A DNA stretch of 64,000 nucleotides from Escallonia rubra (GCA_033065855.1 JAVXUO010001513.1:1-64000), one strand, 5' to 3'. Positions 1-10,640 are shown, counted from the first letter of the stretch. Notes: generated by a model from the letters alone, not told the origin. A program made the numbers and translations.

Positions 1-2055
1 CCTGGGGGCCTAGGCCCAAACGGACTAAACGGGTAGACCCTCACCACAATCTAACGTTCTATCGGGGGGAACTAGATATGATGGATGCATCCCAGGTGAC
101 GTGGCAGCCATATGCGAATGTGATGCATCTGTTGGATGAGACGTGTTGGCAACTGCCGGCTTCGTACGTGCTGGCAGGTTTGGTTCGGGTGCCACTTATT
201 CATTTCGAAGTATGTGAGTTTCAGATGCCCGATCGAGCTATGAAACAAGCTGGCTGTCTACAAGGGATACCAAAACCCGCTGTAGACATGCGGCCATACA
301 GGTGCGGTCGAGGTCCGAATTTTGAGGTGCCTGATGCCTTGAATTTGCTCAGCGACGAGGTGCAACAGTGGAATACTTGGCAAGAAACGTATGGTAGCCT
401 TGTATCGCTCAAGGACGACGGCACCAGTACTGAGGAGTACCTGCAGTGGTTTCTCAAGGTGACGCGCACGAGGGTGAATCGCCCTTCCGAAGTGAGGAAG
501 TCATCGTACGCGCCACGTGAGGTCTATGACCAGTTCTGGGCATTAAGCATTGTAAGTCATTCCGGCTGTGTCGTTTCAATATTTATTTGCGCACCTTCTC
601 GACCATGCCTGAAATGATGACGGTGATATTTCTATGCATGTTTTTAGGTTGACAAGGGCACTGAGATGTTCAAGCAGCTCGAGCGGTTTGACTGGTATGT
701 CGCGCATGCGCCTGACAGTTTCAAGAGCTCCGTTGAGTCGTACAAGACTGATCTTCACAACTTTGGTGTTGCGTACCGGGGTTACCAAGGGGAACCGTCT
801 AGTCGCATGCCTCCTGACCCGTTCGGCTCTCAGCCCCAGCCGCAGAGTCAGGTGCGAGAGCCGTCTAGTGGCTTGCCTCCTGACGCGTACATCCCACAGC
901 CTGAGAGTCAGGTGTGGGATTCGTCTAGTGGCTTGCCTCCTGACGCGTACGGGTTTCAGCCTGAGAGTCAGGTGTGGGATCCGTGTAGTCGCTTGCCTCC
1001 TGACACGTACGACTTTGTGCCCCAGAGTGAATTCTGGGAGCCGTCTAGTCGATTGCCTCCTGACACGTACGACTCTCAGCGCCAGAGTCAGGTGACCCAA
1101 GTAGGAATCCAGGCCTCGCGCCCACGCAACCGGTCGGATAAAGGACAAGCGACAAAGCCATTGGGGCGATGGAAGCGGGGTTGGATCGATCAGCACTACT
1201 TCGGGCCTGAGCCTGTCAACGATTCAACAGACTTTCCTCTTGGAACATTGCTAGGTCACACGGATGTGAGAATGTTGGCACCGGAGACAGATATTTCAAA
1301 TTTCGTCATGAACGCTTATATAGATCTGCTCCGGATTAGAGAGCTACGTTATAACCATCGCGAAGATTTGAAGCTTAACATGTATCCCACTTATCTTGTC
1401 CCATTAATGGTGACCAGCATGAGGGAGTTCACAGAATGGAGGAGGCGAGGGGCAGGCATGGGTAAGTGGAAACCAGCTGGAAACTTGTTAGCCCTGTTGA
1501 CCGCAGAGAATCAATGTCACGCTGCTCATGCGAACCTTGTCATGATGCCTTGCCATCACGAACACCACTGGTTCCTATTAGTTCTCTATCCAGCGAACAG
1601 AGCGGTCAACATATACGATAGCCTACGGGAGGACTCTCCCTTTGGGTCGCTCGCACAGACATACAGCGAGTACATCACTGCAGTGGTTAGTTTTTTATCG
1701 GTTGACCTTGGCTCATAGTATATTCTTATTGTAACATATATTGATGACCTTTTTTTATTGTTGGATGCAGACTACTATCTTCTCGCTAGCGTGCCGAGCC
1801 TATTCGGGGGAATCCATCACCAGGAATTCGACGGTAGAGCCTTGGACGGTCGAGACGATACAGGACCGACCAAAGCAATATAACAGTCATGATTGCGGGA
1901 TTTACGTCCTCAAGTACATGGACTACATTGCTCGCTCGGAGGTGCTCAGATATACGTCGTGGACAAGGAAGGCTGCCTTGACGTTTAGGTATAGGATAGC
2001 CTGGGAGCTGAAAAAAAATGAAGCTAGATGGCTTCATTACCATTATCCTAATTAG
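1..2055 (+). CDS. PMD-Ulp1 (C48 peptidase) transposon-type gene, 5' partial
   Basis: Three exons are proposed: 1-551, 648-1685 and 1771-2055. Each intron is GT-AG and the reading frame stays phase 0. The frame is open from base 3 with no stop, so the gene starts outside the window and the ATG at 78 is internal. Exon 1 encodes the C-terminal half of a plant mobile domain (aminotransferase-like, as in MAIN proteins), with VPLIHFEVCEFQMPDR and a tryptophan-rich end. Exon 2 carries a linker of 20-residue repeats, then the start of a Ulp1/SENP cysteine protease domain: His in HHEHHWFLLV and Asp in IYDSL. Exon 3 supplies Gln and Cys in QYNSHDCGIYVL, so the catalytic set looks complete. Such proteases remove SUMO-like modifiers. 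In plants, PMD and Ulp1 cassettes are often carried by MULEs (Kaonashi type). It converges on the transposase at 2546-4846, which suggests both belong to one element. Exon calls are inferred from splice sites and domain continuity. Confidence 0.72.
795..1100 (+). repeat. In-frame ~60-bp coding minisatellite, 5 units
   Basis: Five units start at 795, 861, 921, 981 and 1041. The first is 66 bp and the rest are 60 bp. Each encodes about 20 residues of the pattern SS-R/G-LPPD-A/T-Y...P-E/Q-SQVW. All unit lengths are multiples of three, so the protein frame is kept. The array forms the linker between the plant mobile domain and the protease domain and is rich in Pro, Ser and Gln, probably disordered. 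Confidence 0.85.
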
Positions 2056-2420
2056 CGTGACTATGGTGCAATGAGCAAAGAACCCCTGAAAAAAATGTTC
2101 ATAATTTTTTTATTGTTGCTATGAATTTGGCGATACAGTGTGCTCGAATATTAATACATTATAGGATTTTCTGAATAATTATTTGTCTCGATTTTCGCCG
2201 AAATTCATATATATGGCCTATTAGCGTGCCTAAGGGGCAATGAGCAAAAAAGAAATGACAAATAAAATTACGAGATTTTTCGGAAGCTATGAATTGGGCC
2301 CTAAAGTGTGCCCGAATAGGCCCTTCCTAGGAAAACCCAAAAAATAATGTGTCTCGTTTTTCGCCGAAATTCTTACGAATGGGCTAACTAGCGTGTCTGA
2401 GGTGCAATGAGCCGAAAAAA
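2053..2420. repeat. Degenerate ~168-bp repeat between convergent genes
   Basis: The motif TAGCGTG...GCAATGAGC recurs at 2053, 2222 and 2389 (spacings 169 and 167). Shared internal words include TCTCG-TTTTTCGCCGAAATTC and a run of A followed by TGACAAA. The first copy begins at the stop codon of the PMD-Ulp1 gene and the last lies before the 3' end of the transposase gene, so the array fills the convergent intergenic space. It may carry the two transcript ends. No coding content was seen. Confidence 0.7.
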
Positions 2421-2545
2421 AGTGACAAAAAAAAGTACAAGATTTTCCGGAAGAACAAACCAAATCACAAATTAAAGATTCAACAAACCAAATCACAAAT
2501 TTAAACATTATAAACGTTATTCGTTATACAACTGAAACATTAACC

Positions 2546-4846
2546 CTAACACTCTTCATCATCATCGTCCTCCTCGACCATACTGCCAGGTGCAAGACCT
2601 AACGCTTTATAATGGTTTCTCTTGTCATGATCAGTCATCTTATTACACAACGCACACTTTCGCAATTTTTTTTGACCCGTTTCTTTTTCAATCGGATTCT
2701 TCATGCGTATTTCTCGTTTTCGCCCTTTTGTTTGAGAAATAAGTGGATCAAAAATGTCGTCCTCCTCACCTTGCATGCTAGTGCCGTCAATGACTGGCTG
2801 TTTGGCTCGATTGAATCTACCGGCTCGAGTCGTCCGAGTAGTCGGAGTGTCCCGTCTTTGTGGATCAGCCATCCTAAACTGTGCATGCTTAGCCGTATCC
2901 CGTGCGGCTGCTTCCACTTGATACTTGTACCCATCAAACGTTGACGCTGCATCCAATGATAAACTGTGCATGATGTTACAAAGGTGATTATATCGCAGCG
3001 GCTCAGATTGCTCGAAATCAACTGAAACATTGGGCACGTAAGGAATGTGACCGTGGACTCTATTGGCTTCCTTCGTCCACCGTTCCAAGATATACTGTTG
3101 AGGGATTTCACTAGCATTCTTCGAGATCAAAACCTTCAACGCGTGTCGACAAAGTATACCTTTATGCTCAAACAATTGACAGTTGCAATTTACCAACCCG
3201 GTGTCCATACATTTAGCCACGGTAAAATGTCTTCTGTTCCTCGGAGTCGACGAAGAGCACGGATTGGCAAAATTCGTCACGTTTGTCAAAGCATAAACCT
3301 TGAGATCTCTGGTGGAATACTCGTGCAACTTTGTCATGCCATATTGATTCGACTTTAGTAGTTCTTCTTGAAACTGTCTAAACATTTCCTTGGTATAGAC
3401 TTGAGCCGCATGAGCCTCCAAAGGTGAAAAGAGTAGTATGGCTCTTTCCTTGTAAGCCGTAGCCGCGTCGGCTTCTCTCTCACGGTACAATTGCCTATCA
3501 ACGGCTTTCTGCATCTCCAGTACGAAGTCCACTATACTTGAAGACTGGCTTACGTACCCATCAAAGAATGAATTCATAGCTTCGCTTCTCGAGGTCGTAG
3601 TCATTCCGGCTGCAAAAAACTTCTTGGTGTAGGCACCGACCCACTGTGTCTTGATCGCATACAACGATTGTAACCAACGATGATTGTGCAAAGAGTAGTC
3701 ATCCATTAACGTGGCCCACCTCTCCTCGAACACGTCTACCGTCAACGATTTCTTCACACATGTATTAAAGTCAGTCTTGAATTCCGGATGGTTTGCATAT
3801 ACATGGTGAAGCCGTTCGGGATATTTGTTGCTTATGTGCCACGTGCATAGGCCATGGTGAGTACCTGGAAAGACCTTAGCGATTGCATTTTTCATTGCCG
3901 GATCTTGGTCGGTGATGATTGTCTGTGGAGGAATACGATACATTGCTTGAAGCCACGTTTCAAATAACCACGTAAATGACTCCTCCGTCTCATCCCTAAG
4001 CAGGGCAAAGCCAAACGAGATTGACTGATAGTGGTGGTTCACCCCCGTGAACGGAGCAAAAGGCATATAGTACTTATTGGTGCGGTATGTGGTATCAAAC
4101 GTCACAACATCCCCAAAATTTAGGTAAGCAGCTACAGAACGGGGGTCCGCCCAAAATATAGTACTAACGCGGTTCTCATCATCTAGTTGGATACTGTAGA
4201 AAAATCCAGAATTCTCACTCTGAAGGCACCTGAAGAGATCAATGGTAGCTTGAGCATCATTCCTACCGAAAGACTCTCTCTTCTGAGCACGAAGTTCATT
4301 CCGAAGGTCTACGTCGTTGAAACTCAACTTGTCAATCCCCCCAGCCTGGCTTGAGAAAAACCCCATCATCTTAGAAGGTGGAATTTTAGCCCCGGCCATT
4401 GTAAAAATCAGTTGTTTGTGTGCCGCGCTAATTTCTCGGTGTTGATGAATTTGACCAATCTTACTGGGAGTCATCAACTGATGATTATGACTCAACTCCA
4501 CTCCCGTCACAACCCAATGGTTTTCTTTTTTCCGGTGTACTGCATACACATGGGCCTTGCAGCCGGTACCCAGAAATGTGTCGCGTTTTCTTTGTCTTGT
4601 TGTCCCTTCGTCACGGATCTGAACGACCGGGGGCACATGCGGTGCTCCTCTATGACACTCAAATAACCTTGCACCAATTTGATCGGTATTCACCCGTTTT
4701 CTAGTCGTCTTAGTTCTAATACCGAAACCCATCGTTTTCGAATATGCTCTGTAGTATGCTTCGACTTCGTCTAGTGTTTGAAAAACTTGATCCATGTAAG
4801 GTGGATCAGAACCTTCACAGAAATTGCTTCCTCCCGGTGCATCCAT
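2546..4846 (-). CDS. FAR1/FRS-type MULE transposase, intact
   Basis: A single uninterrupted 766-codon reading frame on the minus strand. Residues about 28-125 form a FAR1-type DNA-binding domain (AYSKTMGFGIRTKT, then GCKA and HNHQL). The central MULE transposase core shows VVTFDTTY, TDQDPAMKNAIA, a CTWH pair and SRSEAMNSFF, consistent with a DDE catalytic core. A SWIM zinc finger follows (CNCQLFEHKGILCRH). The C-terminus has a Lys-rich stretch, a knuckle-like CALC...H-H and an acidic tail. The protein would bind element ends and catalyse cut-and-paste transposition. Domesticated relatives are the light-signalling factors FHY3 and FAR1. Its position beside a PMD-Ulp1 gene and large tandem repeats argues for a transposon gene rather than a domesticated FRS gene. 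The intact frame suggests recent activity or selection. The ATG at 4846 is the first Met, and the FAR1 domain starts shortly after it. Confidence 0.9.
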   Translation of the reverse strand: MDAPGGSNFCEGSDPPYMDQVFQTLDEVEAYYRAYSKTMGFGIRTKTTRKRVNTDQIGARLFECHRGAPHVPPVVQIRDEGTTRQRKRDTFLGTGCKAHVYAVHRKKENHWVVTGVELSHNHQLMTPSKIGQIHQHREISAAHKQLIFTMAGAKIPPSKMMGFFSSQAGGIDKLSFNDVDLRNELRAQKRESFGRNDAQATIDLFRCLQSENSGFFYSIQLDDENRVSTIFWADPRSVAAYLNFGDVVTFDTTYRTNKYYMPFAPFTGVNHHYQSISFGFALLRDETEESFTWLFETWLQAMYRIPPQTIITDQDPAMKNAIAKVFPGTHHGLCTWHISNKYPERLHHVYANHPEFKTDFNTCVKKSLTVDVFEERWATLMDDYSLHNHRWLQSLYAIKTQWVGAYTKKFFAAGMTTTSRSEAMNSFFDGYVSQSSSIVDFVLEMQKAVDRQLYREREADAATAYKERAILLFSPLEAHAAQVYTKEMFRQFQEELLKSNQYGMTKLHEYSTRDLKVYALTNVTNFANPCSSSTPRNRRHFTVAKCMDTGLVNCNCQLFEHKGILCRHALKVLISKNASEIPQQYILERWTKEANRVHGHIPYVPNVSVDFEQSEPLRYNHLCNIMHSLSLDAASTFDGYKYQVEAAARDTAKHAQFRMADPQRRDTPTTRTTRAGRFNRAKQPVIDGTSMQGEEDDIFDPLISQTKGRKREIRMKNPIEKETGQKKLRKCALCNKMTDHDKRNHYKALGLAPGSMVEEDDDDEEC

Positions 4847-4938
4847 ATTTATATTGAAATCTAAAAAATAAAAATTATATCATTCTCAACAAGTCATAGA
4901 ATTAAATAAAAGAAGAATAAAATTGAAAGTGTAGCCGC

Positions 4939-7433
4939 CTTGGCTAGGGTGTGCTTACATTTACGGACTGAAAAGACGTTCGAAAAAGTTGAAAGCGTAA
5001 AATTACGAGAATACCCCTCTCGGGCGGCGAATTACGAAAATGCCCCCTGGCATCGGGAAATATCTCAAACGTGCTTTAAGACGCTATCCTAAGGTTGCTG
5101 AGTGCATCCTTGATCTAAAAAGCATTTTAGGGATTTTTCGTCAAAAAATCCCGAACCGGTGTCCGGATCGAGCGCTTAAAAGTGTCATAGGCAAAAAATT
5201 GCTACCGGCTTCGGAATGGAATTATTTCGTGGGGAATGGAACTTCCCGCCTTGGCTAGGGTTTGATTACATTTACGGACTGAGCAGTCATTCGAAAAGGT
5301 TGAAAGGGGCAAAATTACGAAAATACCCCTGTCGGGGGGCGAATTACGAAAATGCCCCCTGGCATCGGGAAAAATCTCAAAAGTGATTTAATACGCTATT
5401 CTAAGGTTGCTGAGTCCATCCTTGATCTAAAAAGCATTTTAGGGATTTAAATTCAAAAAATCCCGAACCGGTGTCCGGATCGAGCGCTTAAAAGTGTCAT
5501 AGGCAAAAAATTGCTACCGGCTTCGGAATGGAATTATTTCGTGGGGAATGGAACTTCCCGCCTTGGCTAGGGTGTGCTTACATTTACGGACTGAAAAGAC
5601 GTTCGAAAAAGTTGAAAGCGTAAAATTACGAGAATACCCCTCTCGGGCGGCGAATTACGAAAATGCCCCCTGGCATCGGGAAATATCTCAAACGTGCTTT
5701 AAGACGCTATCCTAAGGTTGCTGAGTGCATCCTTGATCTAAAAAGCATTTTAGGGATTTTTCGTCAAAAAATCCCGAACCGGTGTCCGGATCGAGCGCTT
5801 AAAAGTGTCATAGGCAAAAAATTGCTACCGGCTTCGGAATGGAATTATTTCGTGGGGAAAGGAACTTCCCGCCTTGGCTAGGGTTTGATTACATTTACGG
5901 ACTGAGCAGTCATTCGAAAAGGTTGAAAGGGGCAAAATTACGAAAATACCCCTGTCGGGCGGCGAATTACGAAAATGCCCCCTGGCATCGGGAAAAATCT
6001 CAAAAGTGATTTAATACGCTATTCTAAGGTTGCTGAGTCCATCCTTGATCTAAAAAGCATTTTAGGGATTTAAATTCAAAAAATCCCGAACCGGTGTCCG
6101 GATCGAGCGCTTAAAAGTGTCATAGGCAAAAAATTGCTACCGGCTTCGGAATGGAATTATTTCGTGGGGAATGGAACTTCCCGCCTTGGCTAGGGTTTGA
6201 TTACATTTACGGACTGAGCAGTCATTCGAAAAGGTTGAAAGGGGCAAAATTACGAAAATACCCCTGTCGGGCGGCGAATTACGAAAATGCCCCCTGGCAT
6301 CGGGAAAAATCTCAAAAGTGATTTAATACGCTATTCTAAGGTTGCTGAGTCCATCCTTGATCTAAAAAGCATTTTTGGGATTTTTCGTCAAAAAATCCCG
6401 AACCGGTGTCCGGATCGAGCGCTTAAAAGTTTCATAGGCAAAAAATTGCTACCGGCTTCGGAATGGCCCAAATTCGTGGGGAATGGAACTTCCCACCTTG
6501 GCTAGGGTTTTCTTACATTTACGGACTGAGCAGTCATTCGAAAAGGTTGAAAGGGGCAAAATTACGAAAATACCCCTGTCGCGCGGCGAATTACGAAAAT
6601 GCCCCCTGGCATCGGGAAAAATCTCAAAAGTGCTTTAATACGCTATTCTAAGGTTGCTGAGTCCATCCTTGATCTAAAAAGCATTTTTGGGATTTTTCGT
6701 CAGAAAATCCCGAACCGGTGTCCGGATCGAGCGCTTAAAAGTGTCATAGGCAAAAAATTGCTACCGGCTTCGGAATGGAATTATTTCGTGGGGAATGGAA
6801 CTTCCCACCTTGGCTAGGCTTTGATTACATTTACGGACTGAGCAGTCATTCGAAAAGGTTGAAAGGGGCAAAATTACGAAAATACCCCTGTCGGGCGGCG
6901 AATTACGAAAATGCCCCCTGGCATCGGGAAAAATCTCAAAAGTGATTTAATACGCTATTCTAAGGTTGCTGAGTCCATCCTTGATCTAAAAAGCATTTTT
7001 GGGATTTTTCGTCAAAAAATCCCGAACCGGTGTCCGGATCGAGCGCTTAAAAGTTTCATAGGCAAAAAATTGCTACCGGCTTCGGAATGGCCGAAATTCG
7101 TGGGGAATGGAACTTCCCACCTTGGCTAGGGTTTTCTTACATTTACGGACTGAGCAGTCATTCGAAAAGGTTGAAAGGGGCAAAATTACGAAAATACCCC
7201 TGTCGCGCGGCGAATTACGAAAATGCCCCCTGGCATCGGGAAAAATCTCAAAAGTGCTTTAATACGCTATTCTAAGGTTGCTGAGTCCATCCTTGATCTA
7301 AAAAGCATTTTAGGGATTTTTCGTCAGAAAATCCCGAACCGGTGTCCGGATCGAGCGCTTAAAAGTTTCATAGGCAAAAAATTGCTACCGGCTTCGGAAT
7401 GGCCTGAATTCCTGGGGAATGGAACTTTCCAAC
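4939..7433. repeat. Eight ~312-bp tandem repeats in dimeric higher-order arrangement
   Basis: Units begin near 4939, 5249, 5561, 5872, 6184, 6495, 6807 and 7120 (periods 310-313 bp), each at the word CTTGGCTAGG. Variants alternate. Units 1 and 3 share GTGTGCTTAC and TTTAAGACGC. Units 2 and 4 share GATTTAAATTC. Units 5 and 7 share a TTTCATAGG variant and a changed end. Units 6 and 8 share TTTTCTTAC and TCGCGCGGC. The order is therefore A-B-A-B-C-D-C-D, a ~623-bp dimer. The last unit decays at about 7430. The array starts about 90 bp upstream of the transposase start codon, so it may be a subterminal or regulatory region of the MULE. Short ORFs within it are by-products of repetition. Confidence 0.9.
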
Positions 7434-7985
7434 ATCCTAGGGTTCTCAAAAAAGTTTCGCGCGAAATCGCGCTAGCTTGATATTTGAAATTACACTGCGA
7501 AGTTACAAGGTTGCGCGTATCAGTTAACCCCTTTCCAGTATTTGAAAAAATCTGAAATTATTACCTGATATAGATCTTTTAAAAATAACTAGGGTCTCTT
7601 TTTTGTACTTTGGCAAAATCTAGCTCTAGCTATTTTTTACAAATTCGTGAAAAATCATAATTTTGACGACCTAAAAAAATCGCTATTTCCGAATCTTTCG
7701 AATGTAATACCCCGATTTGTAAAAACGTAATTTTGACGCCCTAAACACGAATTTTAAGCTATGGTAAGAACAATTTAAGCGTAACAACAATTTAAATTAA
7801 CATTGAATTATAAGAAAATTCAAAATACTTACTTGTTTTGACTTGAAAAAAATGACGAAGAAATCCACCGATCTTCTTCTAGCGGAAAATTTTTTTCGCT
7901 CGTATTGTTGTGGAGATTATGTAGGTGAGATAGGGAGACTGATGAGAGTGTAAGAAATAATTCGGGGGAAGAGGGTTTTTATAGA
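7434..7985. other. AT-rich stretch, no gene seen
   Basis: AT-rich sequence with several short degenerate repeats (for example AATTTTGACG-CCTAAA near 7660 and 7730). It may be the outer part of the MULE, but no terminal inverted repeat or target duplication could be paired, because the other element end is outside the window. Confidence 0.5.
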
Positions 7986-8445
7986 CAGAAAAGTGAGCCG
8001 TGGGAGGGGGGGGGGCAACTTTTGGCGTGACATTTGTCGAAAGGGGGGTGGGGGTCTAGGGAAAAAATTGGACAAGTGGGGAATGGGGTGGGGGTCTGGG
8101 AAAAAAATTGGACAAGTGGGGAGGGGGGTGGGGGCCTAGGGGGGGGGGAACAAGTGGGGAGGGGGAAGAGGGGTGGGGGCCAAGGGGAAATTCGGGTGAC
8201 TGCAATTGCAGGGGATAGGGGAGGGGGGGGGGGCAAGGGAGGGGGTGGGGACACGTGGAGGGGGGAGAAAGGTGGGGGCCACGGGGGAGGCTGGATAAAA
8301 AAAAAATTGGAGGGAAACTGGACTGGGGCAGGCCAACGAAAAAAAAGAAACTGGACTGGGGGAGGGGCAGGCAAAAAAAAAAGGGACGGGCAGGCAAAAA
8401 AAAAAAAAGGGAGGGGGAGGCCACAGAGGCCAAAAAAAGGGCGAG
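7986..8445. repeat. Strand-asymmetric G-rich low-complexity tract
   Basis: About 450 bp dominated by runs of 4-9 G, with words such as GGGGTGGGGGTCTGGG and later runs of A. The near absence of C runs on the plus strand makes it strongly purine-skewed. Long ORFs on both strands (Gly/Arg or Pro-rich) are composition artefacts. The G runs could form G-quadruplexes. Confidence 0.85.
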
Positions 8446-8670
8446 TGGGCCACAGCCAATCGGCTGATTGTCACGCGATTGGGCCGAAAGCCAATCGGCT
8501 GACAGTCATGCGATTTGGCCCAAGGCCAATCGCCTGACTGTCAGCCGATTGGCTTTGGGCCCAATCGCTTGACAGTCAGCCGATTGGCCCAAGCCAATCG
8601 CGGCCCACCAGGGCCCAGTCATTGCCATTGTTTTTTTTTTTATACAATCGGTTGATTGTCATGCGATTGG
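8446..8670. repeat. Family of CCAATCGG palindromic repeats with a 19-bp perfect stem
   Basis: The words CCAATCGGCTGA and TCA-GCGATTGG recur in alternating orientation five or six times. The arms 8489-8507 (AGCCAATCGGCTGACAGTC) and 8536-8554 are exact inverse complements, and pairing continues imperfectly through much of the 28-base spacer. A further copy lies near 8645-8670. The block could extrude a cruciform or fold as RNA. Confidence 0.8.
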
Positions 8671-8712
8671 GTGGGAAATTGTTTTTTTCCCACCGGTCGA
8701 TGTATATCGGCC

Positions 8713-8715
<3 letters not shown>

Positions 8716-8752
<37 letters not shown>
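8716..8752. repeat. (TA)n microsatellite
   Basis: About 18 uninterrupted TA units followed by a run of T. Confidence 0.97.
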
Positions 8753-8760
<8 letters not shown>

Positions 8761-8829
8761 TGGGTACCCCGCCGCCCCCAACCCCCACGCAGGCGACCTG
8801 GGCAGCCCCCCAAGCTCAGGCAGCCTCAC

Positions 8830-9058
8830 ATGGGTCTCTCCTCTCTCTTTGACCATCTTCTCTCATCATTTAATAAACCCCATTCACTCACTCTCTTTTT
8901 CTCTCTCCAATCACTCCCATCATTTCCCCTTTTCTCTTTCTTCATTTACTCTCCTCCCTCACATCACCCAATTTCTCCTCACTTTTCACTAACTACCCGA
9001 GACACACTCCCCATTTCTCAACTTTTACACACTCTCTCACACATGACATTAAATACAT

Positions 9059-9089
<31 letters not shown>

Positions 9090-10060
9090 TTGAATTCGCA
9101 CCTTTCACATCACTATTTCTTCATATTTCTCTTCCCCCATCATTTCAAATCACCCCTCCTTCCCACAACCACACCCCTTGGCCTCGGCCTCCCCACCCCC
9201 TTCCCCTAGGCCGACCCCCTCTCCCCTCTTCATTCACTCACCCTTCTCTCATTCCTCTTTCCAATCACACCCTCATTATTCTCTCTCTTTCTAATGAAAG
9301 ACCCATAATCTTTCATCTCTCTCCCCCCTCTCTCTCTCTCTCTTACATATTCTTACACATTCTCTCTTATTAACTCACCCCCTCCACACGTGGGTTTCTC
9401 TCTCATTCTTCTCATTGGTTTTTCTTTCTTCCTTTCCACTCATCATTAAACCCACTCTCTCCCTCTCACATACTACATGCCCCCATCAATTCCCTCATCT
9501 CACCCTCCCCCTTTCCCCACACCCTCGGCCTCGGCCTCCCCACCCCCTCCCCTAGGCCGACCCCCCCTCCCTCTTTCTCTTCTTCTACCTCACCCCCATT
9601 AACTCCCTTCACTACTACCTCACTTTCATACTTAGTTATATTTGTCTTCTCTCTCTCTCTCTCTCTCTCATCACCACATACTTTATTTACACTACTTTAT
9701 AACAACACCTCTCGTACTCAACATTTTTTTCTTTCTCATATTTCATTATACTCGCCCTACACACCACTTAACTTTTTTTTTCTATCTAACCAAATCAAAA
9801 ACTAACATACCAATTTTACTACAACTAAAAAACTTCATATGCTTTGGGGTAGCACTTCTTGACTCCCTCCGTTACCCATTTTCTCAATTTTCCATCCTTA
9901 GATTTTTTTGCAACATTGACCGCCTTGCATTGCCCGCACCCCTGCGCCCGTCGTGGACTGCCCCCCATCGCGACGCCCGATCGCGCCCCTACCCATCTCT
10001 TATTCTTCTACACTTAGAACTTTTTTGCATTTTTTTACCACGCCCCGTGTCGTGACAACG
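8830..10060. repeat. Pyrimidine-rich (CT) low-complexity region
   Basis: More than 1.2 kb strongly biased to C and T on the plus strand. It has (CT)n and (AC)n microsatellites near 9060-9090, 9330 and 9650, and a duplicated segment with the word GGCCTCGGCCTCC near 9182 and 9528. It follows a purine-rich tract (7986-8445), so strand bias switches across the (TA)n run. No gene was recognised. Confidence 0.75.
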
Positions 10061-10134
10061 CCGACATCAACGTCTTTGGTAGGTGGTGCGCAAGGTAGCT
10101 CGAACCACTTACTTCTATTCATTGTTCAAATGCC

Positions 10135-10640
10135 CGTCGCCATACCCAGGCACCACGTCGCCCAGACGTCACTCCGCCCCCCGTCGCCCGGACGTCATCT
10201 CCACGACCCCCGTCGCCCGTCGTCCGGACGTCGCCCGCGCCCGCGCCCCAACTTCGCGACCCCGTCGCTCGTCGCTCGGAGGTCATCTCCGTAACCCCCG
10301 TAGCCCATCGTCCGGACGTTGCCCACGCCCGCGTGCCAACTCCTTGACGCTCATCGTCCATCACCCGGATGTTATATCTACGACCCACATCGCCCATGCG
10401 CCAGGCCACCAACACAGACGTGCCCTCGGTACCTTACTTACTCCGCCCATGCCCGCTACCCCTATCGCCCGTCGTTCGGACGTCATCTCCGCGACCCACG
10501 TAGCCCGCCATCCGGGCGTCATCTCCGGGACCCCCGTCGCACGTCGTCCGGACGTCATCTCCGCGACACCCGTCACCCGGACGTCATCTCCGTGACCCCG
10601 GTCGCCCGTGCGCCGACTCCACGATCACGCTCCTGCGCCC
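10135..10640. repeat. CpG-rich minisatellite, ~36-39-bp unit
   Basis: Repeated words CGTCGCCCG, CCGGACGTCATCTCCG and CGACCCCCGTCGC, at irregular periods of about 36-39 bp. The array is flanked by two similar segments containing GGTGGTGC-C-AGGT-GCTCGA (about 10083 and 10690). It produces long overlapping ORFs on both strands that look like no protein family. Confidence 0.75.

Noticed and set aside
5040-7480. Series of near-identical 72-codon ORFs starting MPPGIGK
   Set aside because: They follow the 312-bp repeat. In units 2 and 4 a GATTTAAATTC variant puts a stop in this frame, and no domain or upstream signal supports coding.
7979-8537. Long Gly/Arg-rich or Pro-rich ORFs on both strands
   Set aside because: They arise from homopolymer G and A runs. 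All frames look open because stop codons are rare in such composition.
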